Shown here one piece after another: positions 52,063-61,690 of a stretch of DNA of 64,000 bases; position 1 is the stretch's first letter; each line of letters begins with the position of its first letter. Position numbers and translations under genes: made by a program. The notes beneath the pieces are model-generated. The model searched no databases. It saw only the letters and a list, made by a program, of their open reading frames with translations, and had not been told where the DNA came from. Location of the stretch: contig NZ_CAAJGM010000219.1 of NCBI RefSeq assembly GCF_900996235.1, positions 1-64,000 on the forward strand, read 5' to 3'. Source of the stretch: Paraburkholderia sp. BCC1885 (GTDB lineage Bacteria > Pseudomonadota > Gammaproteobacteria > Burkholderiales > Burkholderiaceae).

Positions 52063-53235
52063 TCATATCGCCTCGCCGACCGTGCCCTTGCGCAGCGGCG
52101 CGTCCATCCGCGCCGCCAGCCACGTCAACAGCAGCGCCGCGACCGACACCGCCGCGGCCACCCACGGCAACGCGTCGAGGCCCATGCCGTGACCGATGGC
52201 GAGTCCGCCCAGCCAGGCGCCGCCGGCATTGCCGAGGTTGAAAGCGCCGATATTCAGCGTCGAAGCCAGATTCGGTGCAGCAGTCGCCTTTTCGACCACA
52301 CGCATCTGCAAGGGCGGCACGGTCGCAAACGCGGCGATTCCCCAGACGAAAATCGTCACCGCGGCGGCCACCTGCGAATGGCTGGTGCGCGTGAAAATTG
52401 CCATGACGACGGCGAGCGCCAGCAAAATCCCCATCAGCGACGGCATCAGCGCGCGGTCGGCCAGCTTGCCGCCCACCGTGTTGCCGATCGTCAGCCCCAC
52501 GCCGAACAGCACCAGAATCAGCGTCACGCCGCGCGGCGAGAAGCCGCTCACCTGCTCGAGAATCGGCGCGATGTAGGTGAACACGACGAACACGCCGCCG
52601 AAGCCGACAATCGTCATCGCCAGCGCCATCCACACCTGCGGGTCTTTCAGCACGCGGACTTCGTGAGCAAGGCCGGTCGGTCCCGTGTCGTGCCGGTTCG
52701 GCACCAGCGCGGCAACGCCCGCCAGCGAGATCACGCCCAGCAGGGCGACGACCCAGAACGCCATGCGCCAGCCGAATTCCTGACCGATGAAGGTGCCAAG
52801 CGGCACGCCCAGCACGTTGGCGAGCGTGAGGCCGGTGAACATCAGCGCAATCGCACTGGCGCGCTTTTCCTGCGGCACCAGCGACGCAGCCACCACCGCG
52901 CCAATGCCGAAGAACGAGCCGTGCGCGAACGACGTCACGACCCGCGCGATCATCAGCACCGAGTAACCGGACGCCACCGCGCACAGCACATTGCCGACGA
53001 TAAACACGCCCATCAGCAACTGCAGCGCCAGTTTGCGCGGCATCCTGCTCGTCACGACGGCGAGCAGCGGCGCGCCGACCGCGACGCCCAGCGCGTAGCC
53101 GCTCACCAGCAGACCCGCGGACGGAATCGACACCGCCAGGTCGCGCGCGACCTCGGGCAGCAAGCCCATGATGACGAACTCGGTGGTGCCGATGGCAAAA
53201 GCGCTAATGGCGAGCGCGAGAAGGGGAATAGGCAT
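52063..53235 (-). CDS. DHA1-family MFS exporter
   Basis: The chain of 390 residues has 12 hydrophobic segments and the marks of the AraJ/YdhP/NepI group: ALAISAFAIGTTEFVIMGLL, PEVARDLAVSIPSAGLLVSG, SRMPRKLALQLLMGVFIVGN and RVVTSFAHGSFFGIGAVVAA. It probably expels small molecules in exchange for protons; the substrate is unknown. A VOC-family gene lies 15 bp upstream on the same strand, so the two are likely co-transcribed and may act on related toxic compounds. Confidence 0.87.
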   Translation of the reverse strand: MPIPLLALAISAFAIGTTEFVIMGLLPEVARDLAVSIPSAGLLVSGYALGVAVGAPLLAVVTSRMPRKLALQLLMGVFIVGNVLCAVASGYSVLMIARVVTSFAHGSFFGIGAVVAASLVPQEKRASAIALMFTGLTLANVLGVPLGTFIGQEFGWRMAFWVVALLGVISLAGVAALVPNRHDTGPTGLAHEVRVLKDPQVWMALAMTIVGFGGVFVVFTYIAPILEQVSGFSPRGVTLILVLFGVGLTIGNTVGGKLADRALMPSLMGILLALAVVMAIFTRTSHSQVAAAVTIFVWGIAAFATVPPLQMRVVEKATAAPNLASTLNIGAFNLGNAGGAWLGGLAIGHGMGLDALPWVAAAVSVAALLLTWLAARMDAPLRKGTVGEAI

Positions 53236-53250
53236 CGCAAAACTCCGGTT

Positions 53251-53637
53251 TTAATCATGAACGTGGCGCCGCGCCGTCACGAATTCGACGACGACACCCG
53301 GCGCAAGCGCCACGAATAGTTGCAGTTCCCCGGCCTGCGGCACCTCGGCGAGCTGGTAGTCCACCCGAGCCGCGCGCAGCCGCTGCAGCAGCGCCTGCCA
53401 TTCGGCGGCGCTTTCGAGCCGGAAAGCGACGTGGTCGATGCGCGGCGCCGCGCGGCCGGCCGAGGCCGGCGCGGTCGAGTCGACCAGATGGATTACCGGC
53501 CGCCCCGCTGCATACAGCCAATAGCCACCGATTCCGAACGGCGGACGCGGGCCGTCGACGAGTCCGGCCACATCCACGAAAAAGCGGCGGGCGGCGTCGA
53601 GTTCGGCGGTGACGATGGTTGCGTGATCGAGATTCAT
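53251..53637 (-). CDS. VOC-family (glyoxalase/bleomycin resistance-like) protein
   Basis: The 128-residue chain shows paired beta-alpha-beta-beta-beta units: LDHATIVTAELDAARRFFVD with GYWLYAAGRPVIHLVDS, and RIDHVAFRLESAAEWQALLQ with LQLFVALAPGVVVEFV. His4, the second-half His, and the terminal Glu give a metal site typical of the vicinal oxygen chelate fold. The reaction is unknown. Start ATG 53637 is chosen because MNLDHATIV is the normal opening; a longer frame reaches 53709. Confidence 0.85.
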   Translation of the reverse strand: MNLDHATIVTAELDAARRFFVDVAGLVDGPRPPFGIGGYWLYAAGRPVIHLVDSTAPASAGRAAPRIDHVAFRLESAAEWQALLQRLRAARVDYQLAEVPQAGELQLFVALAPGVVVEFVTARRHVHD

Positions 53638-53835
53638 GGCGCCTGCACGCCGGTGTTGAACGCCGGCCTGGGGATTTTCAGTAGGCGCATTGTCCCGGCT
53701 GACCGTCAATTGGATAATTGGCGTGGCGTTTGAATCATTTTCAAATTACTTTTGAATATACCCGGCGAGGGCCGGAACGGGCGGCTCGGCAGGCCGTGGC
53801 GCGGCGCCTGTATCAATCTGCGCGCGGCGAAGGGC

Positions 53836-53841
53836 TATAAT
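53836..53841 (+). promoter_or_regulatory. Possible -10 box upstream of miaB
   Basis: TATAAT occurs in a GC-rich region 141 bp before the miaB start. No good -35 box is seen 17 bp upstream, so it is only a candidate. The rest of the gap 53638-53981 shows nothing else. Confidence 0.3.
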
Positions 53842-53981
53842 ATGAGGCTACACTGCGAACGTGCCGCCCCACGCCGCCAGGCTGTCCCCGGCTCCCGCGC
53901 CGCGCTTGGTCCGCGCACGTTTTCGCCTCTCTTCACGCTTAACCGCGCCCCCAGATAAACCACTGCGACCGGCGAAATTCG

Positions 53982-55367
53982 ATGACCAAGAAAGTTTATG
54001 TAAAGACCCACGGCTGCCAGATGAACGAGTACGACTCCGACAAAATGGTCGACGTACTCGGTGCGGCCGAAGGCCTCGTCAAGACCGATACCCCGGAAGA
54101 CGCGGACATCATCCTGTTCAATACCTGCTCCGTGCGCGAAAAGGCGCAGGAAAAAGTCTTCTCCGAACTCGGCCGCGCGCGTGAACTGAAGGAAGCGAAC
54201 CCGAACCTGATTATCGGCGTGGGAGGCTGCGTGGCGAGCCAGGAAGGCGCCGCGATCATCGCCCGCGCGCCTTACGTGGACGTGGTGTTCGGCCCGCAAA
54301 CCCTGCACCGTCTGCCGCAGATGATCGACCAGCGCCGCTCGAGCGGCCGCGCCCAGGTCGATATCTCGTTTCCGGAAATCGAGAAGTTCGACCATCTGCC
54401 GCCGGCGCGCGTCGATGGCCCGAGCGCGTTTGTGTCCATCATGGAAGGCTGCAGCAAGTATTGCAGCTACTGCGTCGTGCCCTACACGCGCGGCGAAGAA
54501 GTGTCGCGTCCGCTGGATGACGTGCTGACCGAGATCGCCGGCCTCGCCGACCAGGGCGTGCGCGAAGTGACGCTGCTCGGCCAGAACGTCAACGCCTATC
54601 GCGGCGGCCTCACGCTCGGTTCGTCTGAGATTGCGGACTTTGCGACGCTGATCGAATACGTCGCGGATATTCCGGGCATCGAACGGATCCGTTACACCAC
54701 CTCGCACCCGAAGGAATTCACCCAGCGCCTGATCGACACCTACGCCAAGGTGCCGAAGCTGGTGAGCCATCTGCATCTGCCGGTGCAGCACGGCTCCGAC
54801 CGCATCCTGATGGCCATGAAGCGTGGCTATACGGTGCTCGAATACAAATCGGTGATCCGCAAGCTGCGCGCGATTCGCCCTGACCTGTCGCTCTCCACCG
54901 ACATGATCGTCGGCTTCCCCGGCGAGACCGAGGAAGATTTCGACAAGATGATGGCGCTCGTCCACGAGATGCAGTATGACACCAGCTTCTCGTTCATCTA
55001 CAGCCCGCGGCCCGGCACGCCGGCCGCGAATCTGCACGACGACACGCCGCGCGAAGTGAAGCTCAAACGCCTGCAACATCTGCAGGCTACGATTGAGGAG
55101 AACGTCGCCCGCATCAGCGAGTCGATGGTCGGCAAGGTCGAGCGCATTCTGGTCGAACGGCCGGCGCGCAAGGACCCCAACGAACTCGCCGGCCGCACCG
55201 AAAACAACCGCGTGGTGAATTTCCCGGTGCCGCCGGCATCGCACGCACGGCTGATCGGCCAGATGGTGGACGTGAAAATCGTGCAGGCGTACCCACATTC
55301 GTTACGTGGCGAGCTCGTGATGGTGCACGATCCGATGTACGACGACGCGCCCGCCACCACCCATTAA
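53982..55367 (+). CDS. miaB: tRNA-2-methylthio-N6-dimethylallyladenosine synthase
   Basis: MiaB marks are complete: KTHGCQMNEYDSDKMVDVL, ILFNTCSVREKAQEK and GGCVASQEG hold the auxiliary cluster cysteines; EGCSKYCSYCVVPYTRGEE is the radical-SAM CxxxCxxC site; a TRAM domain ends the chain (GKVERILVERPARKDPNELA). It adds a methylthio group to i6A37 in tRNAs that read U-starting codons. The 461-residue length is normal. phoH follows after 33 bp in an operon with ybeY and corC, as in many beta- and gammaproteobacteria. Confidence 0.95.
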   Translation: MTKKVYVKTHGCQMNEYDSDKMVDVLGAAEGLVKTDTPEDADIILFNTCSVREKAQEKVFSELGRARELKEANPNLIIGVGGCVASQEGAAIIARAPYVDVVFGPQTLHRLPQMIDQRRSSGRAQVDISFPEIEKFDHLPPARVDGPSAFVSIMEGCSKYCSYCVVPYTRGEEVSRPLDDVLTEIAGLADQGVREVTLLGQNVNAYRGGLTLGSSEIADFATLIEYVADIPGIERIRYTTSHPKEFTQRLIDTYAKVPKLVSHLHLPVQHGSDRILMAMKRGYTVLEYKSVIRKLRAIRPDLSLSTDMIVGFPGETEEDFDKMMALVHEMQYDTSFSFIYSPRPGTPAANLHDDTPREVKLKRLQHLQATIEENVARISESMVGKVERILVERPARKDPNELAGRTENNRVVNFPVPPASHARLIGQMVDVKIVQAYPHSLRGELVMVHDPMYDDAPATTH

Positions 55368-55400
55368 GCGTACTGAAACCGACAGGATCGATCCTCCGCC

Positions 55401-56480
55401 TTGAAGACCACTCAGCAGCATCTGGAATTCACCGCACCGCGCGAAGACAACGCGCGGCTCGCCAACCTCTGTGGGCCGCTCGACGAAAACCTGCGGCAGA
55501 TCGAGCAGGCGCTCGACGTCACGCTGCAACGCCGCGGCCATCGCATCTCGATCCGCGGCCGCGGCGCCAAACTGGCGCTCACCGCGCTCGAAAACTTCTA
55601 CAACAGCGCGCGCGAGCCGATTTCGGTCGACGACATCCAGCTCGCGCTGGTCGAAGCCCGTCATCCGGCGCGCAAAAGCGCCAACGGCAGCCATGGCACC
55701 AATGGCGCGGAAGGCCCGGACGCCCGTTTTCGCCACGATCCGGACCATCCGTTCGACGAACCGGCCGACACCGGCGACGAAGACCTCGAAGCACTCGGTC
55801 CGAAGCTGTACACCCGGCGCGCCGACCTGCGCGGCCGCACGCCGGCACAGCGCGAGTATCTGAAGCAGATCATCGCGCACGACGTCACCTTCGGCATTGG
55901 GCCGGCGGGTACCGGCAAGACGTATCTGGCGGTGGCCTGCGCCGTGGATGCGCTGGAGCGGGACCAGGTCAAGCGCATCGTGCTGACGCGGCCGGCGGTG
56001 GAAGCCGGCGAGCGGCTCGGTTTTCTGCCGGGCGATCTGGCGCAAAAAGTCGACCCGTATCTGCGTCCGCTGTACGACGCGCTGTACGACCTGCTCGGCT
56101 TCGACAAAACCGCCAAGATGTTCGAGCGGCAGATGATCGAAATTGCGCCGCTCGCCTACATGCGCGGCCGCACGCTGAATCACGCGTTTATCATTCTGGA
56201 CGAGGCGCAGAACACCACGCCCGAGCAGATGAAAATGTTCCTGACGCGGATCGGCTTCGGCTCGAAGGCCGTGGTCACCGGTGACACGACCCAGGTCGAC
56301 TTGCCGCGCGGCCACAAGAGCGGGCTGATCGAAGCGCAGCAGGTGCTGTCGGAAGTGCGCGGCATCGCCATGACGCGCTTTACCAGCGCCGACGTGGTGC
56401 GGCATCCGCTGGTGGCGCGCATCGTGGAAGCCTACGACGCGCACTCGCAGAAAAACGCCAATCCGGCCGACGCGCGCTGA
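55401..56480 (+). CDS. phoH: PhoH-family ATPase
   Basis: The ATPase core has GPAGTGKTYLAVACAVD (Walker A), LTRPAVEAGERLGFLPGDLA, ILDEAQNTTPEQMKMFLTR (Walker B) and VVTGDTTQVDLPRG. The N-terminal part includes the KH-like segment RGRGAKLALTALENFYN. The length is 359 residues with an acidic linker near 95-125. The start appears to be TTG at 55401. PhoH (YbeZ) works with the RNase YbeY, whose gene follows after 60 bp, in ribosomal RNA maturation and ribosome quality control. Confidence 0.93.
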   Translation: MKTTQQHLEFTAPREDNARLANLCGPLDENLRQIEQALDVTLQRRGHRISIRGRGAKLALTALENFYNSAREPISVDDIQLALVEARHPARKSANGSHGTNGAEGPDARFRHDPDHPFDEPADTGDEDLEALGPKLYTRRADLRGRTPAQREYLKQIIAHDVTFGIGPAGTGKTYLAVACAVDALERDQVKRIVLTRPAVEAGERLGFLPGDLAQKVDPYLRPLYDALYDLLGFDKTAKMFERQMIEIAPLAYMRGRTLNHAFIILDEAQNTTPEQMKMFLTRIGFGSKAVVTGDTTQVDLPRGHKSGLIEAQQVLSEVRGIAMTRFTSADVVRHPLVARIVEAYDAHSQKNANPADAR

Positions 56481-56540
56481 GCCGCTGAGATCACCCAGCC
56501 CGGCAAAGACACGTCGAGACACGCAACGACAAGAACACGC

Positions 56541-57002
56541 ATGAGCCGCACCCCGAAACTGACGCTGAACCTGCAATTTCCCGCCGCCACGGCGTGGCCG
56601 GAGCACAAGGCGATTCTGCCGCGCGCGACGGTCACCGCCTGGATCAAGGCGGCGCTTTTTGCGGACGCGGAACTGACCGTGCGTCTTGTCGACGCAGAGG
56701 AAGGCCGCACGCTCAACCGCACCTATCGCGGCAAGGACTATTCGACCAACGTGCTGACGTTCGCCTACGCCGAATCGGAAGACGATCCGGTGACGGGCGA
56801 CCTGATCCTGTGCTGTCCGGTGGTCGAGAAAGAAGCCGCCGAGCAGGGCAAGCCGCTCGCCGAGCACTACGCGCATCTGCTAGTGCACGGCACGCTGCAC
56901 GCGCAGGGCTACGATCACGAGGTCGAAGAGGAAGCGCAGGAAATGGAAGCCATCGAAACCGAGATCCTCGCCAGCCTCGGCTTTCCTGACCCTTATCAAT
57001 AA
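56541..57002 (+). CDS. ybeY: Endoribonuclease YbeY
   Basis: The zinc site HLLVHGTLHAQGYDHE contains the three His residues of the H-x3-H-x5-H motif of UPF0054, and RTYRGKDYSTNVLTFAYAE is the other conserved block. The 153-residue length is normal. YbeY trims 16S rRNA 3' ends and takes part in ribosome quality control. Its place between phoH and (after chaC) corC is the usual one apart from the inserted cyclotransferase gene. Confidence 0.95.
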   Translation: MSRTPKLTLNLQFPAATAWPEHKAILPRATVTAWIKAALFADAELTVRLVDAEEGRTLNRTYRGKDYSTNVLTFAYAESEDDPVTGDLILCCPVVEKEAAEQGKPLAEHYAHLLVHGTLHAQGYDHEVEEEAQEMEAIETEILASLGFPDPYQ

Positions 57003-57039
57003 CCTTCACTGATTCATCCAGATTATCGTCAGAGCCAGC

Positions 57040-57714
57040 GTGAGCACGACTTTCCCCGCCCCCGATCAGGACCGCCCGCCCTGCCCCGGCTACCCGCCGG
57101 CGCTCGGCGAATCGCGGCTGCTGACGGACGAGGAACTGCACGCCTCGCTGGAATGGACGCTGCGCGGCTGGGACCGCAAGAGCGACCTGTGGCTGTTCGG
57201 CTACGGCTCGCTGATCTGGAACCCCGGCATGCCGACGGTCGAAAACGCCCGCTCCAGGGTGCATGGCTACCACCGCGGGCTGTATCTTTGGTCGCGGGTG
57301 AACCGCGGCACGCCGGAACAGCCGGGCCTCGTGCTGGCGCTCGACCGCGGCGGCTCGTGCGCCGGCATCGCGTTCCGGCTCGCCGCCGAGGGCGCGATGC
57401 CGCATCTCGAAGCGCTCTGGCGCCGCGAAATGGCGATGGGCTCGTACCGGCCGGCATGGCTGCCGTGCAATCTCAGCGACGGCCGGCGCGTCGATGCACT
57501 CGCTTTCGTGATGCGCCGCGACGTGTCGAGTTACACCGGCAAGCTGTCCGACGAGGTCGTGCAGGCGGTGTTCGGCTGTGCCTGCGGACGCTACGGCACG
57601 ACGCTCGACTATGTCAGCCGCACGGTGGCCGCGCTGCGCGAGAGCGGCATGCCCGACCGCGCGCTCGAGGCGCTGCTGGCGCGCTGCCGCGAAGCCGGCA
57701 GCGACGGCGGCTGA
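57040..57714 (+). CDS. chaC: Glutathione-specific gamma-glutamylcyclotransferase
   Basis: LWLFGYGSLIWNPGMP is the substrate-binding loop of the ChaC family, and YHRGLYLWSRVNRGTPEQPG plus AFRLAAEGAMPHLEALWRRE follow; the catalytic Glu is in LEALWRREM. The protein splits glutathione into 5-oxoproline and cysteinylglycine in the cytoplasm. The start is GTG at 57040. It lies between ybeY and corC, both on the plus strand, though nothing links it to their role. Confidence 0.9.
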   Translation: MSTTFPAPDQDRPPCPGYPPALGESRLLTDEELHASLEWTLRGWDRKSDLWLFGYGSLIWNPGMPTVENARSRVHGYHRGLYLWSRVNRGTPEQPGLVLALDRGGSCAGIAFRLAAEGAMPHLEALWRREMAMGSYRPAWLPCNLSDGRRVDALAFVMRRDVSSYTGKLSDEVVQAVFGCACGRYGTTLDYVSRTVAALRESGMPDRALEALLARCREAGSDGG

Positions 57715-57929
57715 GCGGCGACCGAACCGTCCTGTACCCCGCTTTTCGCCGCCATTTTTTGCTCCAATGGGCATCCACGGGCGTTATCCGTTAGGATTGA
57801 CCCAAGCCCCCGACTCCATGACGTGGCCATCCACTCGCCGGCAAGCCCGGCGGGACACGGTCCTGCCATGTGCGTGGTGTATCCTTAACGCTCTGCAACA
57901 GCGCGCCCAGTCTTGCCGGGCGCACCACC

Positions 57930-58826
57930 ATGAACGACACGTATCCCAGTCGACACCGAACTAGCGACAAACCACAGGAAAAACGCTCCCTGCTTGAGCG
58001 TCTGACCGACTTCATCTCGCCCGAGCCCGAATCCCGCGGCGAACTTCTGGAAATCCTGCAGGACGCCCACGAGCGCAACCTGATCGACGCGGATTCGCTG
58101 TCGATGATCGAAGGGGTTTTTCAGGTCTCCGAACTCTGCGCGCGCGACATCATGGTGCCGCGCGCCCAGATGGACGCGATCAACATTGCCGAAACGCCCG
58201 CGGAATTCATTCCGTTCGTGCTGGAAAAAGCGCACTCGCGCTATCCGGTGTACGAAGGCAATCGCGACAACATCATCGGCGTGCTGCTCGCCAAAGACCT
58301 GCTGCGCTACTACGCGGAGGAAGAATTCGACGTGCGCGGCATGCTGCGTCCCGCCGTGTTCATCCCCGAGTCCAAGCGCCTGAACGTGCTGCTGCACGAC
58401 TTTCGCGTGAATCACAATCACATTGCGATCGTCGTCGACGAATACGGCGGCGTCGCCGGCCTGATTACGATTGAAGACGTGCTGGAACAGATCGTCGGCG
58501 ACATCGAGGACGAATACGATTTCGACGAGGAAAGCGGCAACATCATCGCCTCGCCGGACGGACGCTATCGCGTGCGCGCGCTGACCGAAATCGAGCAGTT
58601 CAACGAAGCGTTCGGCACGCACTTTTCGGACGGCGAAGTCGATACGATCGGCGGCCTCGTCACGCATCATTTCGGGCGCGTGCCGCATCGCGGCGAGAAG
58701 GTGCGTATCGACGACCTGATCTTCGAGATCCTGCGCGGCGACGCGCGACAGATCCACATGCTGCTGGTGCGCCGCGATCCGCTCGCGGGCCAGCGCGAGC
58801 GCGAAGCGCAGCACGTCCAGACCTGA
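57930..58826 (+). CDS. corC: CorC/HlyC-family CBS-domain protein
   Basis: The pair of CBS domains spans about 65-190 (CARDIMVPRAQMDAINIAET, SRYPVYEGNRDNIIGVLLAK and NHIAIVVDEYGGVAGLITIE), and a CorC_HlyC domain with GRVPHRGEKVRIDDLIFEIL ends the chain. There is no DUF21 membrane domain, so this is the soluble CorC (YbeX) type. It has been linked to magnesium and cobalt efflux and, by its gene neighbourhood, to ribosome maturation. lnt follows after 34 bp. Confidence 0.92.
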   Translation: MNDTYPSRHRTSDKPQEKRSLLERLTDFISPEPESRGELLEILQDAHERNLIDADSLSMIEGVFQVSELCARDIMVPRAQMDAINIAETPAEFIPFVLEKAHSRYPVYEGNRDNIIGVLLAKDLLRYYAEEEFDVRGMLRPAVFIPESKRLNVLLHDFRVNHNHIAIVVDEYGGVAGLITIEDVLEQIVGDIEDEYDFDEESGNIIASPDGRYRVRALTEIEQFNEAFGTHFSDGEVDTIGGLVTHHFGRVPHRGEKVRIDDLIFEILRGDARQIHMLLVRRDPLAGQREREAQHVQT

Positions 58827-58860
58827 ACTCTCCCCTCCCTTTAGAACCGACCGCGCAACA

Positions 58861-60531
58861 ATGGCCGACCCGATCACTTCCCGTCCGCGATCCGGCGTGA
58901 CGTCCGCCGTCGCGCAAGCAACGGGACGAACGTTGCCGCGCTGGCACTACCTCGTCGCACTCCTCGCGGGCGCGGCGAACACGCTCTCCTTTGCTCCGAC
59001 GCCGCATGGCGGCTGGCTCGAAGTGGCGATCTTCACGTTTTACTTTGCGTGGCTTACGCGCACGACAGGCTGGAAAAGCGCGGCGCTGACAGGCGGCGCA
59101 TTCGGCTTCGGCAACTTCGTCACGGGCGTGTGGTGGCTGTACGTCAGCATGCACGATTACGGCGGCATGAGCGCGCCGCTCGCGGGCGCGGCGCTGGTGC
59201 TGTTCTCGTTGTATCTCGCGGTCTATCCGGCGCTGGCTGCGGGCGTGTGGTCCTTCTGTGCAGGTCACGCGCAAAGCAGCGCGCTCGACGACAAGCCGTT
59301 TTCTCCGACGTGGCACGGCGCGTTTGCCTTTGCCAGTGCATGGGCGGTGGGCGAATGGCTGCGTGGTTATGTGTTCACCGGATTTCCGTGGCTTGCCAGC
59401 GGCTACCCGCAGGTGGACGGGCCGCTCGCCGGGTTTGCGCCGGTGGCCGGGGTGTATGGCGTGGGCTGGATGCTGGCGCTGGTCGCCGCGTTGCTCGTGC
59501 AGGCGCTGGTGCGTCTGCGTGAGCCTGCAGAAGCGCGCAACGGCGCCACGCTGGCGGCTCGCGTCGCGCCCTCCGCGCTGGTTGCGGTTGCGCTGATCGC
59601 CGCCGGCATGCTGTTGCCGCTGGTTGCGTGGACGGTGCCAGCCAACGCGCCGCTCAAAGTGCGCCTGCTGCAAGGCAATGTGAAGCAGGAGATGAAATTC
59701 GAGCAGGCCGGCATGGTCGCCGCCATCGACGAATATCAGCAGATGATCACGGCGAAGCCCGCGGATCTGGTGGTGACGCCGGAGACCGCCATTCCCGTCA
59801 TCATCCAGCAACTGCCTGAGCCGTTCGCTACCGCCGTGCGCAACTTTGCGGATTCGACCGGCACGTCGATTCTGTTCGGCGCGATTGGCGGCACGATTAC
59901 GCCGGAAGGACGGCTCGTCGACTATACGAATAGCCTGTTCGGCATCACGCCGGGCTCGCACGAGCTGTACCGCTACGACAAGCATCATCTGGTGCCGTTC
60001 GGTGAATTCGTGCCGTGGGGTTTCCGCTGGTTTGTGAACCTCATGAATATTCCGCTCGGCGATTTCGCGCGCGGCGCCCCCGTGCAAAAGCCGTTCTTGG
60101 TGCACAACCAGCCGGTGTCCGCCGACATCTGCTACGAGGACATTTTCGGCGAGGAGATCGCGGCGTCCATTCGCGAGAGCGATACGCCGGCGGGAGTATT
60201 GGTCAACTCGACCAATCTTGCGTGGTTCGGCAACACGATCGCGCTGGACCAGCATCTGCAGATTGCCCGGATGCGCTCGCTCGAAACCGGCCGGCCAATG
60301 CTGCGCGCGACCAACACCGGCACCACCGCTGCAATCGATTCACACGGCAACGTCCTGGCGCGGCTCGCGCCTTTTACCGTCGGCGCCATTGACGTCACCG
60401 TGCAAGGGACTTCGGGGAATACGCCGTATGTGACGAGTGGGAACAACACCGTGCTGGCGGTTTCGCTGTTCCTGCTCGCGTTTGGGTTTGCGTTCGGGCC
60501 TGGCGTGCGGCGACGCAATGCAAAGGGCTAA
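58861..60531 (+). CDS. lnt: Apolipoprotein N-acyltransferase
   Basis: Six to seven membrane segments in the first 250 residues precede a nitrilase-like domain. The catalytic triad can be placed: Glu in VTPETAIPVI, Lys in YDKHHLVPFGEFVP and Cys in ADICYEDIFGEEI. A last membrane helix lies at 530-545. Lnt adds the third acyl chain to outer-membrane lipoproteins at the periplasmic face of the inner membrane. The 556-residue length is usual. The order corC-lnt is widely conserved. Confidence 0.95.
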   Translation: MADPITSRPRSGVTSAVAQATGRTLPRWHYLVALLAGAANTLSFAPTPHGGWLEVAIFTFYFAWLTRTTGWKSAALTGGAFGFGNFVTGVWWLYVSMHDYGGMSAPLAGAALVLFSLYLAVYPALAAGVWSFCAGHAQSSALDDKPFSPTWHGAFAFASAWAVGEWLRGYVFTGFPWLASGYPQVDGPLAGFAPVAGVYGVGWMLALVAALLVQALVRLREPAEARNGATLAARVAPSALVAVALIAAGMLLPLVAWTVPANAPLKVRLLQGNVKQEMKFEQAGMVAAIDEYQQMITAKPADLVVTPETAIPVIIQQLPEPFATAVRNFADSTGTSILFGAIGGTITPEGRLVDYTNSLFGITPGSHELYRYDKHHLVPFGEFVPWGFRWFVNLMNIPLGDFARGAPVQKPFLVHNQPVSADICYEDIFGEEIAASIRESDTPAGVLVNSTNLAWFGNTIALDQHLQIARMRSLETGRPMLRATNTGTTAAIDSHGNVLARLAPFTVGAIDVTVQGTSGNTPYVTSGNNTVLAVSLFLLAFGFAFGPGVRRRNAKG

Positions 60532-60667
60532 CGCAGCACACTGCCCCCTCCCCAAAAATCCTCCCCTCCCTGCCTTTCCGTTAAAATCTATCGTTTAGCA
60601 CTTTGCTCCACGGCCGCCTCGCGCGCCCCGGCGCTTCGGCGCGGCCTCCATGCCCGAAAGGCACTTC

Positions 60668-61675
60668 ATGCTCACGTTTCAGCAAATCATCCTGACGCTG
60701 CAATCCTATTGGGACAAGCAGGGTTGCGCGCTGCTCCAGCCAATCGATATGGAAGTCGGCGCGGGCACCTCCCACGTCCATACGTTCCTGCGCGCCATCG
60801 GCCCGGAACCGTGGCGCGCGGCCTACGTGCAGCCGTCGCGCCGCCCCAAGGACGGCCGCTACGGCGAAAACCCGAACCGTCTGCAGCACTACTACCAATA
60901 CCAGGTGGTGTTGAAGCCGGCGCCGGAAAACATCCTCGACCTGTACCTCGGCTCGCTCGAAGCGCTCGGCTTCGATCTGAAGCAAAACGACGTGCGTTTC
61001 GTGGAAGACGACTGGGAAAACCCGACGCTCGGCGCGTGGGGGCTCGGCTGGGAAGTGTGGCTGAATGGCATGGAAGTCACCCAATTCACCTATTTCCAGC
61101 AGGTGGGCGGTCTGGACTGCAAGCCGGTGCTCGGCGAAATCACCTACGGTCTCGAACGTCTTGCCATGTACCTGCAGAAGGTCGAGAACGTCTACGACCT
61201 CGTCTGGACGGAATGGGAGGAGCAAGGCCCGAACGGTCCTGAGATGCGCCGCCTGTCCTACGGTGACGTGTATCACCAGAACGAAGTCGAGCAGTCCACT
61301 TACAACTTCGAATACGCCAACACCGAACTGCTGTTCTCGATGTTCAACAGCTACGAAGCCGAAGCCAAACGCATGATGGAAGTGCCGCTCGCGCTGCCGG
61401 CCTATGAACTGGTGCTGAAGGCCGGCCATACGTTCAATCTGCTGGATGCGCGCGGCGCGATCTCCGTCACGGAGCGCGCGGCTTATATCGGCCGGATTCG
61501 TAACCTGTCGCGCCAGGTGGCGCAGGCTTACTACGAATCGCGCGAGAAGCTCGGCTTCCCGATGCTCGGCAATCCGGTCCACGGTGTGCCCGGCCTCACG
61601 ACCGACGAACAGGACGCCGCGATGCCCGCCTGGGCGCCGCCGCTCAAAGTCGAACGCAAGATCGACCCGGACTGA
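60668..61675 (+). CDS. glyQ: Glycyl-tRNA synthetase alpha subunit
   Basis: The sequence LTFQQIILTLQSYWDKQGCA, LLQPIDMEVGAGTSHVHTFL, and EPWRAAYVQPSRRPKDGRYG is the class II catalytic core of the bacterial alpha subunit. VGGLDCKPVLGEITYGLERL is motif 3-like. The start at 60668 (MLTFQQII) gives 335 residues; an earlier frame start at 60650 would add MPERHF. It joins glycine to tRNA-Gly as an alpha2-beta2 enzyme with GlyS, whose gene follows after 15 bp. Confidence 0.95.
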   Translation: MLTFQQIILTLQSYWDKQGCALLQPIDMEVGAGTSHVHTFLRAIGPEPWRAAYVQPSRRPKDGRYGENPNRLQHYYQYQVVLKPAPENILDLYLGSLEALGFDLKQNDVRFVEDDWENPTLGAWGLGWEVWLNGMEVTQFTYFQQVGGLDCKPVLGEITYGLERLAMYLQKVENVYDLVWTEWEEQGPNGPEMRRLSYGDVYHQNEVEQSTYNFEYANTELLFSMFNSYEAEAKRMMEVPLALPAYELVLKAGHTFNLLDARGAISVTERAAYIGRIRNLSRQVAQAYYESREKLGFPMLGNPVHGVPGLTTDEQDAAMPAWAPPLKVERKIDPD

Positions 61676-61690
61676 CGAGAACACGAACAG